DNA of 64,000 nucleotides from Amycolatopsis sp. GM8 (GCF_021653975.1 NZ_JAJKFK010000004.1:122936-186935), one strand, 5' to 3'. Positions 1 to 8,768 are shown, numbered from the stretch's first letter. Program-made: numbers and translations. Notes: generated by a model not told the origin, from the sequence alone.

Positions 1-37
1 GGGCGTTCCCCAACTGGTCAAACCGGCGGGGTTTACC

Positions 38-69
38 GGTGGGGCGCCCCCGCGGGGGGGGCCCCCACC
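38..69. terminator. G/C-rich hairpin downstream of the MFS gene
   Basis: Two 14-base arms (38-51 and 56-69) pair at 12 of 14 positions around a 4-base loop, just beyond the 3' end of the reverse-strand transporter gene that stops at 82. There is no T-run, as is common for actinomycete terminators. The run of eight Gs at 54-61 is also a place where assembly errors arise, so the exact sequence is less certain than elsewhere. Confidence 0.4.
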
Positions 70-81
70 ACGTGTCCGTCG

Positions 82-1386
82 TCAGGTCAGGTCGCGGCCC
101 TTTGTTTCCGGTGTGAGCAGGGTCGTGACCACGCCGATGGCGACGAGGACGACCATGTACAGCGCGAAGACCCACTGCAGGTGCTTGCTGCTCAGGTAGG
201 TCAGCAGGTACGGCGCGGTGCCGCCGAAGATCGCGACGATGAACGAGTACGGCACACCGATCCCGGACGCACGGACCGCGGTCGGGAACAACTCGGCGAA
301 GTAGGCCGGCATGATCCCGACGAACGCACCCAGGAACAGCAGCGCGATCACCATGATCAGCGCGAGCCGCACCGTGGAGCCGGTGATGCCCAGCAGCAGC
401 GGGAACGACAGCAGCAGGAAGGCCACACCGTAGGTCAGGAACACCGGCTTGCGGCCGAACCTGTCGGAGATCTTGCCCCACATGGGCAGCGTGGCCATGA
501 AAACGAGGTTGGCGAACACGGTGACCCACAGCGCGTGTGAGGCGGGGATTCCGCGGCTGCTTATCGCGTACGTGGAGATACCGATGGCCCAGGTGTAATA
601 GACGACCGTGCTCGCGAGGCTGAAACCGAGGATCCGGAACAGGCTGGCGCGGTTGGCGGCCAGGCCGCGCAACAGGTCGCGTGTGGACCGGCGGGTGCTC
701 GCGTTTTCGTTGTAGGCGTCGGTTTCGGGCAGGGTGCGCCGCAGGTACAGCCCCATCAGGCCGAGCAGGCCGCCGATGAGGAACGGGATCCGCCACGCCC
801 AGTCCTTCACGGTCTGGGCGCCGAGCACGCTGCTCGACCCCGCGCCGATCAGCGAGGCCAGCACGATCCCGGCGGTCACCGAGACGTACAGGCTGCTCGA
901 CCACAAGCCGCGCCGGGCGCGCGGGGCGATCTCGGCGATATAGGTGTAGGAGGCGGCGATCTCCCCGCCGTGCGCCAATCCCTGGGCGAGCCGGGCGACC
1001 ACGAGGATGACGGTGGCGCCCAAGCCGATCTGGCTGTGGGTGGGGGAAATGCCGATCACGAGACTGCCGGCGGCCATCAGCAGCATCGACGTGGTCATGG
1101 AGAAGCGGCGCCCGCGGCGGTCGGCGAGCCAGCCGAACACGAAACCACCGATGGGGCGCATGATGAATCCCACGGCGAACACGGCCAAAGTGGACAGTAG
1201 GGCGCTGGTGGCGCTGCCGCCGACGAAGAACTTGGCGGCGAAGAACGGGGCGAAGAGGGCGTAGACACTCCAGTCGTACCACTCCAGTGCGTTGCCCACG
1301 CCCGCGCCGGCCAGCGTCCGGAAGCGGTGCTCCGAAGGCGCTCCGGCGGTGGTGCCGGACGTTGAATTCTGGCTGGGAGCCGACAT
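82..1386 (-). CDS. MFS transporter, metabolite:H+ symporter (MHS) type
   Basis: A 434-residue, 12-helix major facilitator of the inner membrane, probably a proton-coupled importer of an organic acid or similar small metabolite. The first helix carries the MHS-type signature GNALEWYDW (about residues 31-39), and the loop between helices 2 and 3 carries GWLADRRGRR. The C-terminus ends PETKGRDL, usual for the family. The ATG at 1386 follows AAGGAGG with 4 bases spacing. It is the last gene of the reverse run that starts at 6606, so it probably imports the substrate or exports the product of the molybdenum hydroxylase / diketone hydrolase module. Family is clear; substrate is inference. Confidence 0.9.
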   Translation of the reverse strand: MSAPSQNSTSGTTAGAPSEHRFRTLAGAGVGNALEWYDWSVYALFAPFFAAKFFVGGSATSALLSTLAVFAVGFIMRPIGGFVFGWLADRRGRRFSMTTSMLLMAAGSLVIGISPTHSQIGLGATVILVVARLAQGLAHGGEIAASYTYIAEIAPRARRGLWSSSLYVSVTAGIVLASLIGAGSSSVLGAQTVKDWAWRIPFLIGGLLGLMGLYLRRTLPETDAYNENASTRRSTRDLLRGLAANRASLFRILGFSLASTVVYYTWAIGISTYAISSRGIPASHALWVTVFANLVFMATLPMWGKISDRFGRKPVFLTYGVAFLLLSFPLLLGITGSTVRLALIMVIALLFLGAFVGIMPAYFAELFPTAVRASGIGVPYSFIVAIFGGTAPYLLTYLSSKHLQWVFALYMVVLVAIGVVTTLLTPETKGRDLT

Positions 1387-1455
1387 TGGCCCTCCTTGGG
1401 GTAGGGATTGCCGACCGCGACGGAAGTCGTGGCGGCCTGAGAAAGGGGCGAAGAG

Positions 1456-1947
1456 TCAGCCGGCGGTCTCGCGCATCAGCCGGCTCGCGCGGCGGACGCC
1501 ACGCACGAAGTTCTCGTAACCCGTGCAGCGGCACAGGTTTCCACTCAGCGCGTCGCGGATCTGCGCGTCGGTGGGGTCGGGGGTGTGTTCGAGGAGCGTG
1601 ATGGCGGCGAAGGTCATGCCGGGTAGGCAGAACCCGCACTGGAACGAGTAGCACTCGAGAAACGCTCGTTGCACCGGATGTGGGTGGTCCGGTGTCCCGA
1701 TGCTTTCCAAGGTCTGGACATCCGCGCCGTGGATCCGGCCGGGAAGCTGCAGACAGGTCTTGACGCTGCGCCCGTCGACGAGGGCCGTGCAGGTTCCACA
1801 GTCACCGTTGCGGCACCCGGCTCGCACGCCGGTCACACCGAATTCCTCGCGGAGTACGTCGACGACCGTGGCGTCGGCGTCGACGGTGGCACTGACCTCC
1901 TTACCGTTCAACACAAGCGTGAGGGGCAGCTCGGGTAGCTCTGTCAT
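1456..1947 (-). CDS. Molybdenum hydroxylase, [2Fe-2S] small subunit (CoxS/XdhC-type)
   Basis: A 163-residue iron-sulfur subunit of a xanthine-oxidase-family enzyme, passing electrons from the Mo site to FAD. The N-terminal plant-type ferredoxin cluster is visible as CRNGDCGTC with a further Cys about 20 residues on. The C-terminal helical domain carries the second cluster motifs CGFC and CRC (in GNLCRCTGY). The ATG at 1947 overlaps the stop of the FAD subunit as ATGA, so the two are translationally coupled; an in-frame extension to 2190 lies inside the FAD gene and is not used. Length is normal for the family. Confidence 0.93.
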   Translation of the reverse strand: MTELPELPLTLVLNGKEVSATVDADATVVDVLREEFGVTGVRAGCRNGDCGTCTALVDGRSVKTCLQLPGRIHGADVQTLESIGTPDHPHPVQRAFLECYSFQCGFCLPGMTFAAITLLEHTPDPTDAQIRDALSGNLCRCTGYENFVRGVRRASRLMRETAG

Positions 1948-2771
1948 GGCTGGTCTCCTCGCGCTGCCAGTGCCTGCCGGACCGCCCGGCAGGCGATCTC
2001 TCCCGCGACCCGCGCCCGGTAACGGGCGTCGGCACGCAGGTCGGACCATCGCCGTTCGGTGGGGATTGCGGAAATCCGCTCGGCGACGGTGTGCTCGGTC
2101 CGGTTCGTCTCGGGGAGCGTGATTCGCAGCGGCACGTCCGCCACTCCGCCGATGGTCACCTCGGCCGAACCGGCCGGTGGGAGCACACACGCCGCCGTGA
2201 CCACCGGCCAGGACGACTCGGCGAACTTGAGCTTGTAGTACCCCGTAGTCCAGCCGGGAGGCGTACTGGGCACGGCGATCTCAGTGAGAAACTCGCCGCG
2301 CCGGAGGTCGGCACGTTCGGCGCCGAGGAAGAACTCGTCGACCGGAACTCGCCTGGTCCCGGCGGGCGACCGGAGCAGCATTTCGGCTCGCATCGCGACG
2401 AGCACGGCGGGGACGTCGGAGTTGGGGCGTGCCGCGCAGGCGGAGCCGCCCACGGTGCCCTGGTGGCGGATCTGGATGCCGCCGGTGATCCCGGATGCCA
2501 TCCGGTGCGGCATCGGCAGCCGTTCGGCGACCAGCGCCGACGTGATGAGCTGCTGGTAGCTGACCATCGCGCCGAGCCGGATCACCGTGCCGTCCGGCAC
2601 GATCTCGTCGAGGCCGAGCCTGCCGAGATCGACCACATGCGCGGTGTTCAGCTCGCCCCGGGTGAGTGCCGGCACGGTGAGGGTGCCGCCGCCGACGATC
2701 ACCGCGTCGGTCTGGAGGAGACCGGCGGCTTCGTCCGCCGTTGTGGGGTAGGCGACGTGGAAGCGTTTCAT
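1944..2771 (-). CDS. Molybdenum hydroxylase, FAD-binding medium subunit (CoxM-type)
   Basis: A 275-residue flavin subunit that receives electrons from the [2Fe-2S] subunit. The two FAD-binding stretches of the family are present: GGGTLTVPAL (about residues 27-36) and GTVGGSACAARPNSD (about residues 105-119). Its ATG overlaps the stop of the large subunit by four bases and its own stop overlaps the small-subunit start, giving gene order L-M-S. Family assignment is firm; the physiological electron acceptor cannot be read from sequence. Confidence 0.93.
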   Translation of the reverse strand: MKRFHVAYPTTADEAAGLLQTDAVIVGGGTLTVPALTRGELNTAHVVDLGRLGLDEIVPDGTVIRLGAMVSYQQLITSALVAERLPMPHRMASGITGGIQIRHQGTVGGSACAARPNSDVPAVLVAMRAEMLLRSPAGTRRVPVDEFFLGAERADLRRGEFLTEIAVPSTPPGWTTGYYKLKFAESSWPVVTAACVLPPAGSAEVTIGGVADVPLRITLPETNRTEHTVAERISAIPTERRWSDLRADARYRARVAGEIACRAVRQALAARGDQP

Positions 2772-4972
2772 GGCTGCCTCCCTCGGGTTTCGAGGAGGTC
2801 GAGCACTGTGGGCGGGGTCAACGGGACCGTTGTCACGGCGGCACCCTGCCCTGCCAGGGCGTCGTCCACGGCGTTCGCCACCGCCGCCATCGCACCGCCG
2901 ACACCGGCCTCACCGGCGCCCTTCGCGCCCAGGAGTGTTCCCGGCGCCGGGGTCTCATGGTGTTCGATGGTGAAGGAGGGCAGGTCGTTGGCGCGGGGGA
3001 TCAGGTACTCCTTGAACGAGCTGGTGCGCAAGGCGCCGTCGGCGCCGAACTGGCTCGACTCCGACACCGCGAGTCCGATACCCATCGCGATCGCGCCCTG
3101 CAACTGTCCTTCGACGAGCACCTCGTCGATGACGCGGCCGCAGTCGTGAACCGCGGTGAGTCCCAGCACCCGCACCACACCCGTGGCCGGGTCCACGCTG
3201 ACCCGGGCGACATAGGCGCCACTGGAGAAGTAGGGGTAGCTGTGCCGATAGGCGACTGTCTCTTGTGGACTCCGCAACGTTTCCGGCCGGTAGGTCCGGG
3301 TGCAGGAAAGGGCTTCCGTCCGTTCGGCGCCTTCCGTTTCGCGCAGCTTCTGGGCGAGGTCCCGGGCCGCGAGGACAACGGCCGCGCCGCCCACCGCGGT
3401 ACCACGGCTGCTGGCGTTGCCGGTGCCTGGCGGGCAGAGGTCCGTGTCGCCCTGGATCACCGTGACCCGGCCGCGATCGACACCCAATTCGGCAGCCGCG
3501 AGACGGGCAAGGCTGGTTTCGTTGCCACCGCCCGGATTCGTGACGCTACTCAGGACCACCACGCGCCCGTCGGGCTCGATGCGGACGGTGGCCGCCTCCG
3601 GCACGGCGGCGGTCGGTTGCCGACCATTTAACGGGCCGGACGCGTGGCCGCCGCCTTCAGGGGTGACCTCGACCGCGATCCCGAGCCCGTGCAGCAGGCC
3701 GTCCTCGCTGGGACTGACGATGCTCGCTCGCTGCTGCTCGTAGTCCGCCGCGTGCAGGACTTTTGTTAGCAGGGCTGGAAAATCGCCACTGTCCACAAGG
3801 TACCCGGACGGCATGCGGTGCGGTAAGGACTCGGTCGTCAGCAGGTTGCGGCGCCGTACCTCGGCGGGATCGAGGCCGACGTGGCGTGCCACCAGGTCCA
3901 TCGTGCGCTCCATGACCAGCACGGCGGTTTCTTTGCCGTAGCCGCGGCAGGACTGCCAGGGCGGCTGGTGGGTGGCGAGCACCCGGGAGCGGATTTCGAC
4001 GTTGGGCACGGCGTAGGCGGTCGGCAGCGTGGCCGCCGTGACGTAGGCCTGCCGCCAGCCCGGGGTGGCGCCCTCGGCGCCGACCGGGATCGTGATGTCG
4101 TCGCGGAACACCACGACCTGTCCGTCCGCGTCGAATCCGGCCCGCACGTGGTGGACCTGCTCACGCGCGCCGCCCAGCATGGTTTCCGCGCGGGTTTCGA
4201 TCCACTTGACCGGACGTCGGCACAGCAGGCTCATCAGGCACACCAGCGGTTCCTCGGGCTGCCCGGCCATCTTGATCCCGAAGGCGCCGCCGACCGGCGG
4301 GACGACGACGCGGATCGCGGTCTCCGGCATGCCGAGCACCTCGGCCAGTGTGGCGCGCAGCGCGAACGGCTGTTGGTGCGACGCGTGCACCGTCAGCTTG
4401 TGCGTGTCCTCGTCCCACGACGCGAGGTAGCCACGGGGTTCCAGCGGCGCACCGGTGCTGCGCGCGATCGGGAACGTGACTTCGAGCTCGTGCGGTGCCG
4501 AGGCGAACGCGGCTTCCGGATCGCCGGCCCGGAAATGGTTCTCGGCAAGGACTTCCGGCTCGTCGTCGGGCAGATCCCGGTAGTCGCCCGACACCGCCGC
4601 CGCGCCGGCACGAGCCGCCCGTGGACTCTCCGCCACCACGACCGCGATGGGTTCCCCCGGGTAGTGCACTTGGTCGACGGCCACGGCAAACGGATGTCCG
4701 CGCCGGGCGCCGATGAGTTCCGGATCGCCCATCGCGTACGGGATCGGCTTCAGATGCGTCGAAGCTTCCCGGCCGTCCAGCACGCGCACCACACCCGCCA
4801 CGCGCTCCGCCTCCGCCGTGTTCACCTTGGCGAGCCGGGCATGAGCGCGGGTGCTGCGGGCAACAGCCATGTGCAGCAGACCGTCCGGGCGCAGATCGTC
4901 CACAAAGGACGCCGTGCCGCCCGCGTAGGCGAACCCGTCGGTCTTGGGCCAGGGCTGGGTGGTGCCGGACAT
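2768..4972 (-). CDS. Molybdenum hydroxylase, molybdopterin large subunit (CoxL/XdhB-type)
   Basis: A 734-residue catalytic subunit. The Mo-cofactor motif GGAFGIKM and the family's active-site Glu motif GAKGAGEAGVGG are both present, so the enzyme should be catalytic. The CO-dehydrogenase active-site Cys loop (AYRCSFR) is not present, so this is not a CO dehydrogenase. The ATG at 4972 follows GAGGAG with 5 bases spacing. The neighbouring diketone hydrolase and cyclase suggest a cyclic ketone, enone or heterocycle as substrate. A related three-subunit Mo enzyme hydrating 2-cyclohexenone is known from Alicycliphilus; whether this one hydroxylates or hydrates is open. Confidence 0.92.
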   Translation of the reverse strand: MSGTTQPWPKTDGFAYAGGTASFVDDLRPDGLLHMAVARSTRAHARLAKVNTAEAERVAGVVRVLDGREASTHLKPIPYAMGDPELIGARRGHPFAVAVDQVHYPGEPIAVVVAESPRAARAGAAAVSGDYRDLPDDEPEVLAENHFRAGDPEAAFASAPHELEVTFPIARSTGAPLEPRGYLASWDEDTHKLTVHASHQQPFALRATLAEVLGMPETAIRVVVPPVGGAFGIKMAGQPEEPLVCLMSLLCRRPVKWIETRAETMLGGAREQVHHVRAGFDADGQVVVFRDDITIPVGAEGATPGWRQAYVTAATLPTAYAVPNVEIRSRVLATHQPPWQSCRGYGKETAVLVMERTMDLVARHVGLDPAEVRRRNLLTTESLPHRMPSGYLVDSGDFPALLTKVLHAADYEQQRASIVSPSEDGLLHGLGIAVEVTPEGGGHASGPLNGRQPTAAVPEAATVRIEPDGRVVVLSSVTNPGGGNETSLARLAAAELGVDRGRVTVIQGDTDLCPPGTGNASSRGTAVGGAAVVLAARDLAQKLRETEGAERTEALSCTRTYRPETLRSPQETVAYRHSYPYFSSGAYVARVSVDPATGVVRVLGLTAVHDCGRVIDEVLVEGQLQGAIAMGIGLAVSESSQFGADGALRTSSFKEYLIPRANDLPSFTIEHHETPAPGTLLGAKGAGEAGVGGAMAAVANAVDDALAGQGAAVTTVPLTPPTVLDLLETRGRQP

Positions 4973-5008
4973 CTGTACTCCTCGTCGAGCCAGGAAAACG
5001 CGGGAAGG

Positions 5009-5815
5009 TCAGCTCGTCTTCATCCGCGCCATCCCTTCCAGCGCCAGGCCGTAGCCGAGCAGGCCGTGGAGGCGCTGGCGGAGGTCCTCGGTGAGCACGG
5101 TGCGCGTGTACCGGCGGACGAGGCGTGGCTGGAGGATGAGCACGCGGGCGAGTTCCCGGGCCCGTTCCAGCACGTCACCGGCGGGCAGGACCTCGTTCAC
5201 CAGCCCGATCGTCTGCGCTTCCGCCGCGGTGAGCTTTTGCCCGGTCAACAGGAAGTAGCGGCCGCGGTTCGCGCCCATCAGCAGCGGCATCACGATGTGC
5301 ATGCCGTCGCCGGGCACCATCCCGCCGGGAAAATGGGCCGTGTCCTGGAAGTAGGTGTCCTCGGAGGCCAGCACGATGTCGGACACGAGCGGGATTTCCG
5401 CGTGCCGCACCGCGGGGCCGTTGATGGCGGCGATGACCGGGGCTTCGATCGACAGCAGGTTGGGCAGCAGGTGCTTGCCTTCCCACTGGATCGGGTCGTA
5501 GTGCTCCGGCGTCATCGTGTTGCGGTTCGGGTGCCGGCCCGGCTCGATCGCGGGTCCGCTGAACTGGTCGCCCGTGCCGGTCAGGATGATCACGTCGTTC
5601 TCGCGGTCGCGGCCGACCTGCAGGAAGGCGTCCTCGAGTTCGTTGTGCGCCAGCAGGCTCCAGTGCAGCGGGCCGTTCTCGGTGTGGAACCGCATCTCCA
5701 GGATGCCGTCCTCGCGCGTCATCTCGATCGTCTCGTACCGGTCGCGGTACTGGTCGAACGCCGACGGCGCGCGGACGAGGTCGGTCATGCTGCGGGCTTC
5801 GGTTCCGCTGGTCAC
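5009..5815 (-). CDS. Beta-diketone hydrolase, 6-oxocamphor hydrolase-like (crotonase fold)
   Basis: A 268-residue crotonase-superfamily protein that by recall resembles Rhodococcus 6-oxocamphor hydrolase, which cleaves a C-C bond in cyclic 1,3-diketones by a retro-Claisen reaction without CoA. Counting from the GTG, counterparts of its catalytic residues are visible: Trp52 and His57 (HWSLLAH), His138 (AVRHAEIP), His161 and Asp170 (AHFPGGMVPGD). The usual enoyl-CoA hydratase Glu pair is absent. The GTG at 5815 overlaps the upstream stop (GTGA) and has GGAG 8 bases before it; the ATG at 5788 (MTDLV) also fits the known N-terminus. It sits between the cyclase and the molybdenum hydroxylase. The subfamily is well supported; the substrate is not known. 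Confidence 0.8.
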   Translation of the reverse strand: MTSGTEARSMTDLVRAPSAFDQYRDRYETIEMTREDGILEMRFHTENGPLHWSLLAHNELEDAFLQVGRDRENDVIILTGTGDQFSGPAIEPGRHPNRNTMTPEHYDPIQWEGKHLLPNLLSIEAPVIAAINGPAVRHAEIPLVSDIVLASEDTYFQDTAHFPGGMVPGDGMHIVMPLLMGANRGRYFLLTGQKLTAAEAQTIGLVNEVLPAGDVLERARELARVLILQPRLVRRYTRTVLTEDLRQRLHGLLGYGLALEGMARMKTS

Positions 5816-6606
5816 TGGTCGTGCTCCGTTTCGTTGTCGTCGAAAATGGCCACCGCACGGGTCCAGCCCGCGGACGCGGCGTGGATCTTGACCGGGAAAC
5901 AGGCGACGGTGAAGCCGTGCGCGGGCAGCTGGTCGAGGTAACGCAGCTTCTCGATCTGGCAGTACTCGGTCTTGCGGCCCGCCTTGTGGCCTTCCCAGAT
6001 GATCGAGGCGTCGCGATCCCGCGCGTAGCGCTCGGCCACGTAGCTGAACGGCGCGTCCCAGCTCCACGCGTCGGTGCCCACCACCCGAACGCCCTGGTCG
6101 CACAGGTACAGCGTCGCTTCCCGGCCCATACCGCAGCCGCTCTGCGCGTACTCCTGGGTACCGAACCGGGCGCCTGCCGAGGTGTTGACGACCACGATGT
6201 CCAGCGGCCGCAACGTGTACTCGATGCGCTTGAGTTCCTGCTCGATATCGCTCGCGGTGACGATGTAGCCGTCGTCGAAATGGCGGAAGTCCAGCTTCAC
6301 GCCCGGGTTGAGAAACCAGTTCAGCGGCATCTCGTCGATCGTGCGTGGCCGGGAGCCATCCTCCATCATCGAGGAGTAATGCCAGGGAGCGTCCACATGG
6401 GTCCCGTTGTGGGTGGACAGATGGACGGTTTCCAGCGCGAACGCTTCGCTGTTGGGCAGTTCCTCCGGCCGCAGGCCCTCGTAGCGGCGCTGCAGCATCG
6501 GGACCGTGTCCTGATGGCTGGTGTACTCGATCTGGAACTCGTAACCCGGGGGATCGGCCGGAACGCCGTTCTCCAGGTTCATCGAAATATCGAGGAATCG
6601 TGGCAT
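5812..6606 (-). CDS. Cyclase-family metal-dependent hydrolase
   Basis: A 264-residue protein of the cyclase / kynurenine-formamidase-like family, metal-dependent hydrolases of amides, lactones and some C-C bonds. The metal motif HxGTHxDxPxH is present as HNGTHVDAPWH (around residues 66-76). It is the first gene of the operon running to 82, and its start lies about 70 bases from the LacI-type palindromes at 6675-6694. A ring-opening or lactone/diketone hydrolysis role next to the oxocamphor-hydrolase-like enzyme is plausible. Tryptophan catabolism is not supported, as no other kynurenine gene is near. Confidence 0.85.
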   Translation of the reverse strand: MPRFLDISMNLENGVPADPPGYEFQIEYTSHQDTVPMLQRRYEGLRPEELPNSEAFALETVHLSTHNGTHVDAPWHYSSMMEDGSRPRTIDEMPLNWFLNPGVKLDFRHFDDGYIVTASDIEQELKRIEYTLRPLDIVVVNTSAGARFGTQEYAQSGCGMGREATLYLCDQGVRVVGTDAWSWDAPFSYVAERYARDRDASIIWEGHKAGRKTEYCQIEKLRYLDQLPAHGFTVACFPVKIHAASAGWTRAVAIFDDNETEHDQ

Positions 6607-6674
6607 GGCCGCAGTTCATTCCAATCATGCGACAGGCTGGTGAACTCCGACGCTAAGCACTCCGCGATACCGGG

Positions 6675-6694
6675 TCAAACGTTTGATATCAAAT
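6675..6694. promoter_or_regulatory. Two overlapping palindromes, likely LacI-type operator
   Basis: TCAAACGTTTGA (6675-6686) is a perfect 12-bp palindrome with the central CG typical of LacI/GalR operators. It overlaps a second perfect palindrome, TTTGATATCAAA (6683-6694). On the reverse strand a TTTGAC -35-like element lies within the first palindrome, so a bound repressor would block transcription of the cyclase operon. The LacI-family gene ends at 6689 right beside it. Confidence 0.65.
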
Positions 6695-7705
6695 CCGCGC
6701 TGGTCCTGCGGTCGAATCCCGGGCGATCAGCTCGGGCGGGTCCGGCACGACGACCCGCCGCGCGGCGCCGCCGGCGGTCAGCACCAGCGCGAGTTCGACC
6801 GCTTCCGCGCCGAGGCGTTTCGTGGGCATGGACACCGTGGTGAGGCGTGGTGTCAGGTAGTCGGCCAACTGGTCATTGTGGACGGACAACACGGAGATCT
6901 CCCCGGGCACCGCGATGTTTTCGCTGCGTGCCGCGGCCAGCGCGCCGACGCCCATCGGGAAGGTGCCGGCCACCAGTGCCGTGGGGCGCTGCGTCGAGCG
7001 CAGGACACGCAACGCGCCCTCGTAGCCCGCCGCGTAGTCCCGGTCGGGCATTTCCACGGTGGTCGCGCGCACGTCGAGCCGCTGCGCGGCGCGCACGAAC
7101 CCGCGTTCGCGGCGGACCATCGTGTCCAGTGTGCGGGGACCGAAGATGCCGCAGATCGACCGGTGACCGAGCGCGGCCAGGTGCTCCACCGCACACGCCG
7201 TGGCGTCGCCGTCACGCAGCACGACGCTGGCGGAGACGCCGCGCACCTGACGGTTGACCAGGACGACGGACCGCGGCAGCTGCCCGGCGAGCCGGCGCAG
7301 GGCGGCGTCCTCGATCTGCCCGGAGGCCACGAGCATGGCGTCGACCCGGCCGTGCATGACCATGTCCGTGATGGTCTCGTGCGGGTCGCCGGCAGCATGG
7401 GTGCCGAGCACGAGTCCGTAGCCGTGTTGTTTCGCCTGCTCCTCGACGCCCTGCGCGATCGAGGAGTACACCGGGCTGGAGAATCCGGGCAACAGCAGGC
7501 CGAGCGTCATCGTGCGGGAACTGCGCAGTCCGCGCGCCGACGCGTCGGCGCGATACCCCACTTCGTCGGCGGCGCGGAGGATCCGCGCCCGCGTGTCCTT
7601 CGAGGCGAAGCCGCGTGGATCGTCCCGCAGCACCCGCGAGACGAGGCTGAAGTGCACACCCGCCGCGTCTGCCACGTCACGTAGCGTCGGACGCCGCTGT
7701 CCCAT
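6689..7705 (-). CDS. LacI-family transcriptional regulator
   Basis: A 338-residue repressor. The N-terminal helix-turn-helix reads TLRDVADAAGVHFSLVSRVL (from about residue 7) and is followed by a hinge and a periplasmic-binding-protein-like effector domain. The ATG at 7705 has GGAGGG 8 bases upstream. It lies upstream and on the same strand as the cyclase, diketone hydrolase, molybdenum hydroxylase and MFS genes, and the palindromes at its 3' end are its most likely target. The effector is probably the pathway substrate or a ring-opened product (inference). Confidence 0.93.
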   Translation of the reverse strand: MGQRRPTLRDVADAAGVHFSLVSRVLRDDPRGFASKDTRARILRAADEVGYRADASARGLRSSRTMTLGLLLPGFSSPVYSSIAQGVEEQAKQHGYGLVLGTHAAGDPHETITDMVMHGRVDAMLVASGQIEDAALRRLAGQLPRSVVLVNRQVRGVSASVVLRDGDATACAVEHLAALGHRSICGIFGPRTLDTMVRRERGFVRAAQRLDVRATTVEMPDRDYAAGYEGALRVLRSTQRPTALVAGTFPMGVGALAAARSENIAVPGEISVLSVHNDQLADYLTPRLTTVSMPTKRLGAEAVELALVLTAGGAARRVVVPDPPELIARDSTAGPARI

Positions 7706-7768
7706 GCCGTTTTCCCTCCGCTGTCGAACCCGCCGGTCCTACTGTCGCACTTCGCCGTGCGACCGCGC

Positions 7769-8695
7769 TCAGGCGACGCGGAGTACGATCTTGCCCCTGG
7801 TGCGGCCGGAGTCGATGAGGCTGTGCGCTTCCTGAACGTCGTCGAGGTCGAAGGCCTTCGTGACGACGGGCCGGATCGCTCCGCTGTCGACCAGTTCGGC
7901 GATCTCGGCGAGGCGCGGTCCGTTGGAGTCCAGGATGAAGGTCTCCGCCGTGATTCCGAGCTGGCGCGCCTTGTCCGCGTCCGGTGCGCCCGCGACCGTG
8001 ACGAGGGTCCCGCTCGGGACGACGACGTCGTAGGACCGTTCGAGCGTGTCGCCGCCCACAGTGTCCAGCACGACGTCGGCGAAGCGGCCGCGGGCGGTGA
8101 AGTCCTCGTTCCGGTAGTCGATGACTTCGTCGGCTCCGAGCGACTTGGCCAGGTCGATCCCGTCGCCCGAGGCGGTCGCGACCACATGGGCCCCGCGGTG
8201 CTTCGCGAGCTGGACGGCCGCCGAGCCGACCCCGCCCGCGGCGGCGTGGATCAGGGCGGTTCCGCCCGGCTTCAGCTCGCCGATCTCGAAGAGTGCCTTC
8301 CACGCGGTCAGTGTGACCAGGGGGAGGCTGGCGGCTTGCTCGAGCGTGATGCTGCGCGGTGCCTTGGCGATCTCGCCGGGGTCGACGGCGACGTACTCGG
8401 AGTACGTGCCGTCCCGGTCGAGTGCCGGGCGGCCGTACACCACGTCGCCGAGGGAGAGCGAGGTGTCAGACGTGCCGAGGTCGACGACGGTGCCCGCGAA
8501 GTCCCAGCCGAGAATCCACGGGAACGGCCGCTCGGAGAACTTGAAAATTCCTTCGCGCACAAGGGAATCGACGGGGTTGACGGCTGCGGTGTGCACGCGG
8601 ATGAGTACGTCGTTGGCGCCGAGCGAGGGCAGGGGAGTGGACTCCACCTTGAGCACCGAGCCGTCACCGTGCTGGTGGATGCGAACTGCTTTCAT
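7769..8695 (-). CDS. NADPH:quinone reductase-like oxidoreductase (zinc-free MDR)
   Basis: A 308-residue zinc-independent medium-chain reductase. The N-terminal GroES-like domain shows AAVNPVDSLVREG and the Rossmann motif is AAAGGVGSAAVQLAK (about residues 148-162). No catalytic or structural zinc ligands are present. Such enzymes reduce quinones or activated enones with NADPH. The ATG at 8695 matches the usual start MKAVRIHQHG; longer in-frame starts reach into the intergenic control region. It is divergent from the aldo/keto reductase at 8856, and the shared gap holds a copy of the XRE-type operator. Confidence 0.9.
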   Translation of the reverse strand: MKAVRIHQHGDGSVLKVESTPLPSLGANDVLIRVHTAAVNPVDSLVREGIFKFSERPFPWILGWDFAGTVVDLGTSDTSLSLGDVVYGRPALDRDGTYSEYVAVDPGEIAKAPRSITLEQAASLPLVTLTAWKALFEIGELKPGGTALIHAAAGGVGSAAVQLAKHRGAHVVATASGDGIDLAKSLGADEVIDYRNEDFTARGRFADVVLDTVGGDTLERSYDVVVPSGTLVTVAGAPDADKARQLGITAETFILDSNGPRLAEIAELVDSGAIRPVVTKAFDLDDVQEAHSLIDSGRTRGKIVLRVA

Positions 8696-8768
8696 GACAG
8701 AGTCTTCGTTCCTTTGCGTGTGGGTAGCCGTCGTCAGCGACATTAGGTCGATGCGGACGGACGAGCAT

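Noticed and set aside
1456-4972. Carbon monoxide dehydrogenase
   Set aside because: The large subunit lacks the AYRCSFR active-site loop of form I CO dehydrogenase, and no Cox maturation genes are present.
5009-5815. Ordinary enoyl-CoA hydratase
   Set aside because: The acidic catalytic pair of crotonases is missing, while the residues of 6-oxocamphor hydrolase are kept; no CoA-linked gene is in that operon.
5812-6606. Kynurenine formamidase (KynB) of tryptophan catabolism
   Set aside because: The metal motif is shared by the whole cyclase family; no tryptophan dioxygenase or kynureninase gene lies nearby, and the operon points to ring ketones.
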